DNA from: Eubacterium sp.
Lineage (GTDB): Bacteria > Bacillota > Clostridia > Oscillospirales > Acutalibacteraceae
Reading direction: 5' to 3'
Length of the DNA: 10,280 nucleotides
Assembly (NCBI GenBank): GCA_024696725.1
Contig: JAILGO010000025.1
Coordinates: forward strand, 1 to 10,280
How positions within the stretch are numbered: the stretch's first letter is position 1; every line of letters begins with the position of its first letter. The notes under the pieces were generated by a model, which did no database searches, was not told the origin of the DNA, and was given only the letters and a program-made list of their open reading frames with translations. Positions 8,938 through 10,280 of this stretch are shown one piece after another. Made by a program: the position numbers and the translations under genes.

Positions 8938-10280
8938 TTTTACGGTTGTTTTTTTACGCCGGGAGAATTCGCCGACGTAATTCTTTCCCGCTTTATTCTT
9001 AACCGCACGCACGCGGACAAAGTATTTTTTACCCTTCTTAAGTCCCGTGATATCGTAAGAGGTTAAGTCCTTTGAGTTTATCTTTATACGCTTGCTTTTT
9101 TTCATTTTATAATTATCGGCGTATTCGATAAGGTAGCCCGTAGCCGTATTATTTTTCTTCCAGCTTATGCTTATTCCGTTTTTTAAGGGCTTAAGCTTTT
9201 TAATCTGTGCCTTATAGTAATAGCGGTAGCTCGTCTTTGAATACTCGCCGCGCTCCCATTTTCCGGCGGCGTTCTTCTTATATGCGGCGAACTTAAATTC
9301 ATAAAGTCCGTTATTCTTAAGGTTTTTAATAATATACTGCGTCTTGCCCTTCGTCCACGAATAAGTCCATTTCTTCGCGCCCTGCTTACGGAACATTACG
9401 CGGTAATTCTCCGCGCCCTTAACGGGCTTAAACGAAACCTTAAGCTGACGCTTCTTTTTATTAGAAACGGTAGTAATACCCGCGGGCTTCTTAATCTTTT
9501 TATTAATTTTCGCGTTGTCCGCTTCCTCGTCCGTAGGAGTAATCTCAGCCTCTTCGTCGAGTCGGGGAACAACCTCTCTTCGTTTTTCATTACATACCGT
9601 ACAGGTATAGATAAGCTCGCCCTCGCTCTTAACGGTCGGCTCAACGGTAATCCTACCCTCGTCCCAAACGTGTCCCGCAGGCTCGGTAAAGGTATCGGTA
9701 TAGCTGTCGGCGCATCTTGAACAGATATGGAGCGTGAAGCCCTGACCGGTGCAGGTCGGCTCGGTAACGGTGCTCTGATAGTCGTGTCCGGGCGCGTCCA
9801 CGGTCTGCTGTTCAGTAAGCACAGCATTACAAACGGAGCAATGCTTACCTTCGGTGAGTCCTGTTTCCGTACAGGTAGGCGCTACCGCTTCGTCGGTAAC
9901 CTCCGTGTGACCGTTAGCTGCAACGGTCTCCTGATGAACGAGTACCGCGTTACAAACAGAGCAATGCTTACCCTCGGTGAGTCCCGTTTCCGTACAGGTA
10001 GGTGCTATCGCTTCGTCGGTAACCTCCGTATGGCCGTTAGCGGCTACTGTTTCCTGTGCTACGAGTATTGCATTACATACGGAGCAATGCTTACCCTCGG
10101 TGAGTCCCGTTTCGGTGCAGGTCGGAGCAACAGCTTCGTCGGTAACCTCCGTATGTCCGTTAGCGGCTACTGTTTCCTGTGCTACAAGTACCGCGTTACA
10201 AACAGAGCAATGCTTACCCTCGGTGAGTCCCGTTTCCGTACAGGTCGGAGCAACAGCTTCGTCTATAACTTCCGTATGTC
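8935..10280 (-). CDS. Large CxxC-repeat, fibronectin-like surface or secreted protein, N-terminus beyond window
   Basis: The open frame enters from the window end and runs 447 codons to its stop; a GTG at 9822 is internal and not the true start. From N to C it holds at least three near-identical 41-residue repeats, each with CSVCN, a GHTEVTDEA stretch and [15 protein letters not shown] (10280 to about 9830). Two more divergent units of the same kind follow (CSRC, CTVCN; about 9830-9560), then an acidic linker, then two fibronectin type III-like beta domains (about 9492-9223 and 9216-8938) with Tyr/Lys-rich strands. No LPXTG or other C-terminal anchor is present; the protein ends in basic residues. 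Such repeats are common in long exported proteins of gut Clostridia. Function is probably structural or adhesive, which is inference. A signal peptide cannot be checked because the N-terminus is missing. Confidence 0.85.
   Translation of the reverse strand, partial: HTEVIDEAVAPTCTETGLTEGKHCSVCNAVLVAQETVAANGHTEVTDEAVAPTCTETGLTEGKHCSVCNAILVAQETVAANGHTEVTDEAIAPTCTETGLTEGKHCSVCNAVLVHQETVAANGHTEVTDEAVAPTCTETGLTEGKHCSVCNAVLTEQQTVDAPGHDYQSTVTEPTCTGQGFTLHICSRCADSYTDTFTEPAGHVWDEGRITVEPTVKSEGELIYTCTVCNEKRREVVPRLDEEAEITPTDEEADNAKINKKIKKPAGITTVSNKKKRQLKVSFKPVKGAENYRVMFRKQGAKKWTYSWTKGKTQYIIKNLKNNGLYEFKFAAYKKNAAGKWERGEYSKTSYRYYYKAQIKKLKPLKNGISISWKKNNTATGYLIEYADNYKMKKSKRIKINSKDLTSYDITGLKKGKKYFVRVRAVKNKAGKNYVGEFSRRKKTTVK
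9836..10280 (-). repeat. Tandem 123-bp coding repeat (41 aa), three full copies plus one partial
   Basis: Copies begin at 9836, 9959, 10082 and 10205 (for example at the shared GAGCAATGCTTACC), each exactly 123 bp apart, the last cut by the window end. The copies differ mainly at synonymous or conservative positions. The two outer copies (10082, 10205) share GTCGGAGCAACAGC where the inner ones have GTAGG(C/T)GCTA(C/T)CGC. The exact period and near-identity point to recent unit duplication or gene conversion. The array surely continues past the window. Confidence 0.93.

Noticed and set aside
9396..9827. Minus-strand 143-codon frame rich in Arg, Pro and Ser
   Set aside because: Alternative frame within the surface-protein gene; the chosen frame continues the repeats and fibronectin-like domains without a break.
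9836..10280. CRISPR array
   Set aside because: Period of 123 bp with no unique spacers; units are in-frame protein repeats with mostly synonymous differences.

Overview
The window looks like chromosome from an uncultured gut-type Clostridia (Oscillospiraceae/Ruminococcaceae-like) bacterium. This rests on Firmicutes-style AGGAGG ribosome sites, TTGACA-N17-TATAAT-type promoters, U-tract terminators, a clostridial-type short glutamine synthetase followed by an ANTAR regulator, and a large surface protein with CxxC repeats and fibronectin-like domains. This placement is inference; there is no rRNA in the window.

Left third (1-5183), a nitrogen-assimilation block. A divergent intergenic region (3012-3315) fires left into gdhA (NADP-type glutamate dehydrogenase), a 49-codon unknown ORF and pyrG (CTP synthase, cut by the window start). 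It fires right into glnA and an ANTAR-domain regulator, closed by a strong terminator at 5152-5181. Together the enzymes fix ammonium into glutamate, then glutamine, and then use glutamine nitrogen to make CTP.

The most interesting signal is in the RNA leaders. The glnA leader and two consecutive sites in the gdhA leader can each fold a small hairpin with a six-base loop carrying A at position 1 and G at position 4, the signature described for ANTAR targets. In every case this hairpin shares bases with the 5' arm of a following terminator-like hairpin, so the two folds exclude one another. A related, less perfect element lies between gdhA and the small ORF/pyrG. The simplest reading is that the ANTAR protein encoded next to glnA antiterminates glnA, gdhA and perhaps orf49-pyrG. 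The receiver domain of this regulator lacks its phosphoacceptor Asp, so its signal is probably not phosphorylation.

Middle (5181-7759), minus strand: a PAQR/hemolysin III seven-helix membrane protein, a YdeI/OmpD-associated (OmdA) family protein, and a membrane-anchored HAD-family phosphatase with its own promoter and terminator. These look like ordinary housekeeping or accessory genes with no visible link to the nitrogen block.

Right (7873-10280): a singly transcribed Gfo/Idh/MocA oxidoreductase on the plus strand. It converges through a bidirectional terminator on the C-terminal part of a large secreted or surface protein (minus strand). That protein has near-identical 123-bp (41-residue) CxxC tandem repeats, a degenerate repeat zone and two fibronectin type III-like domains. 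Its N-terminus lies beyond the window. I saw no tRNA, rRNA, CRISPR array, insertion sequence or phage gene.
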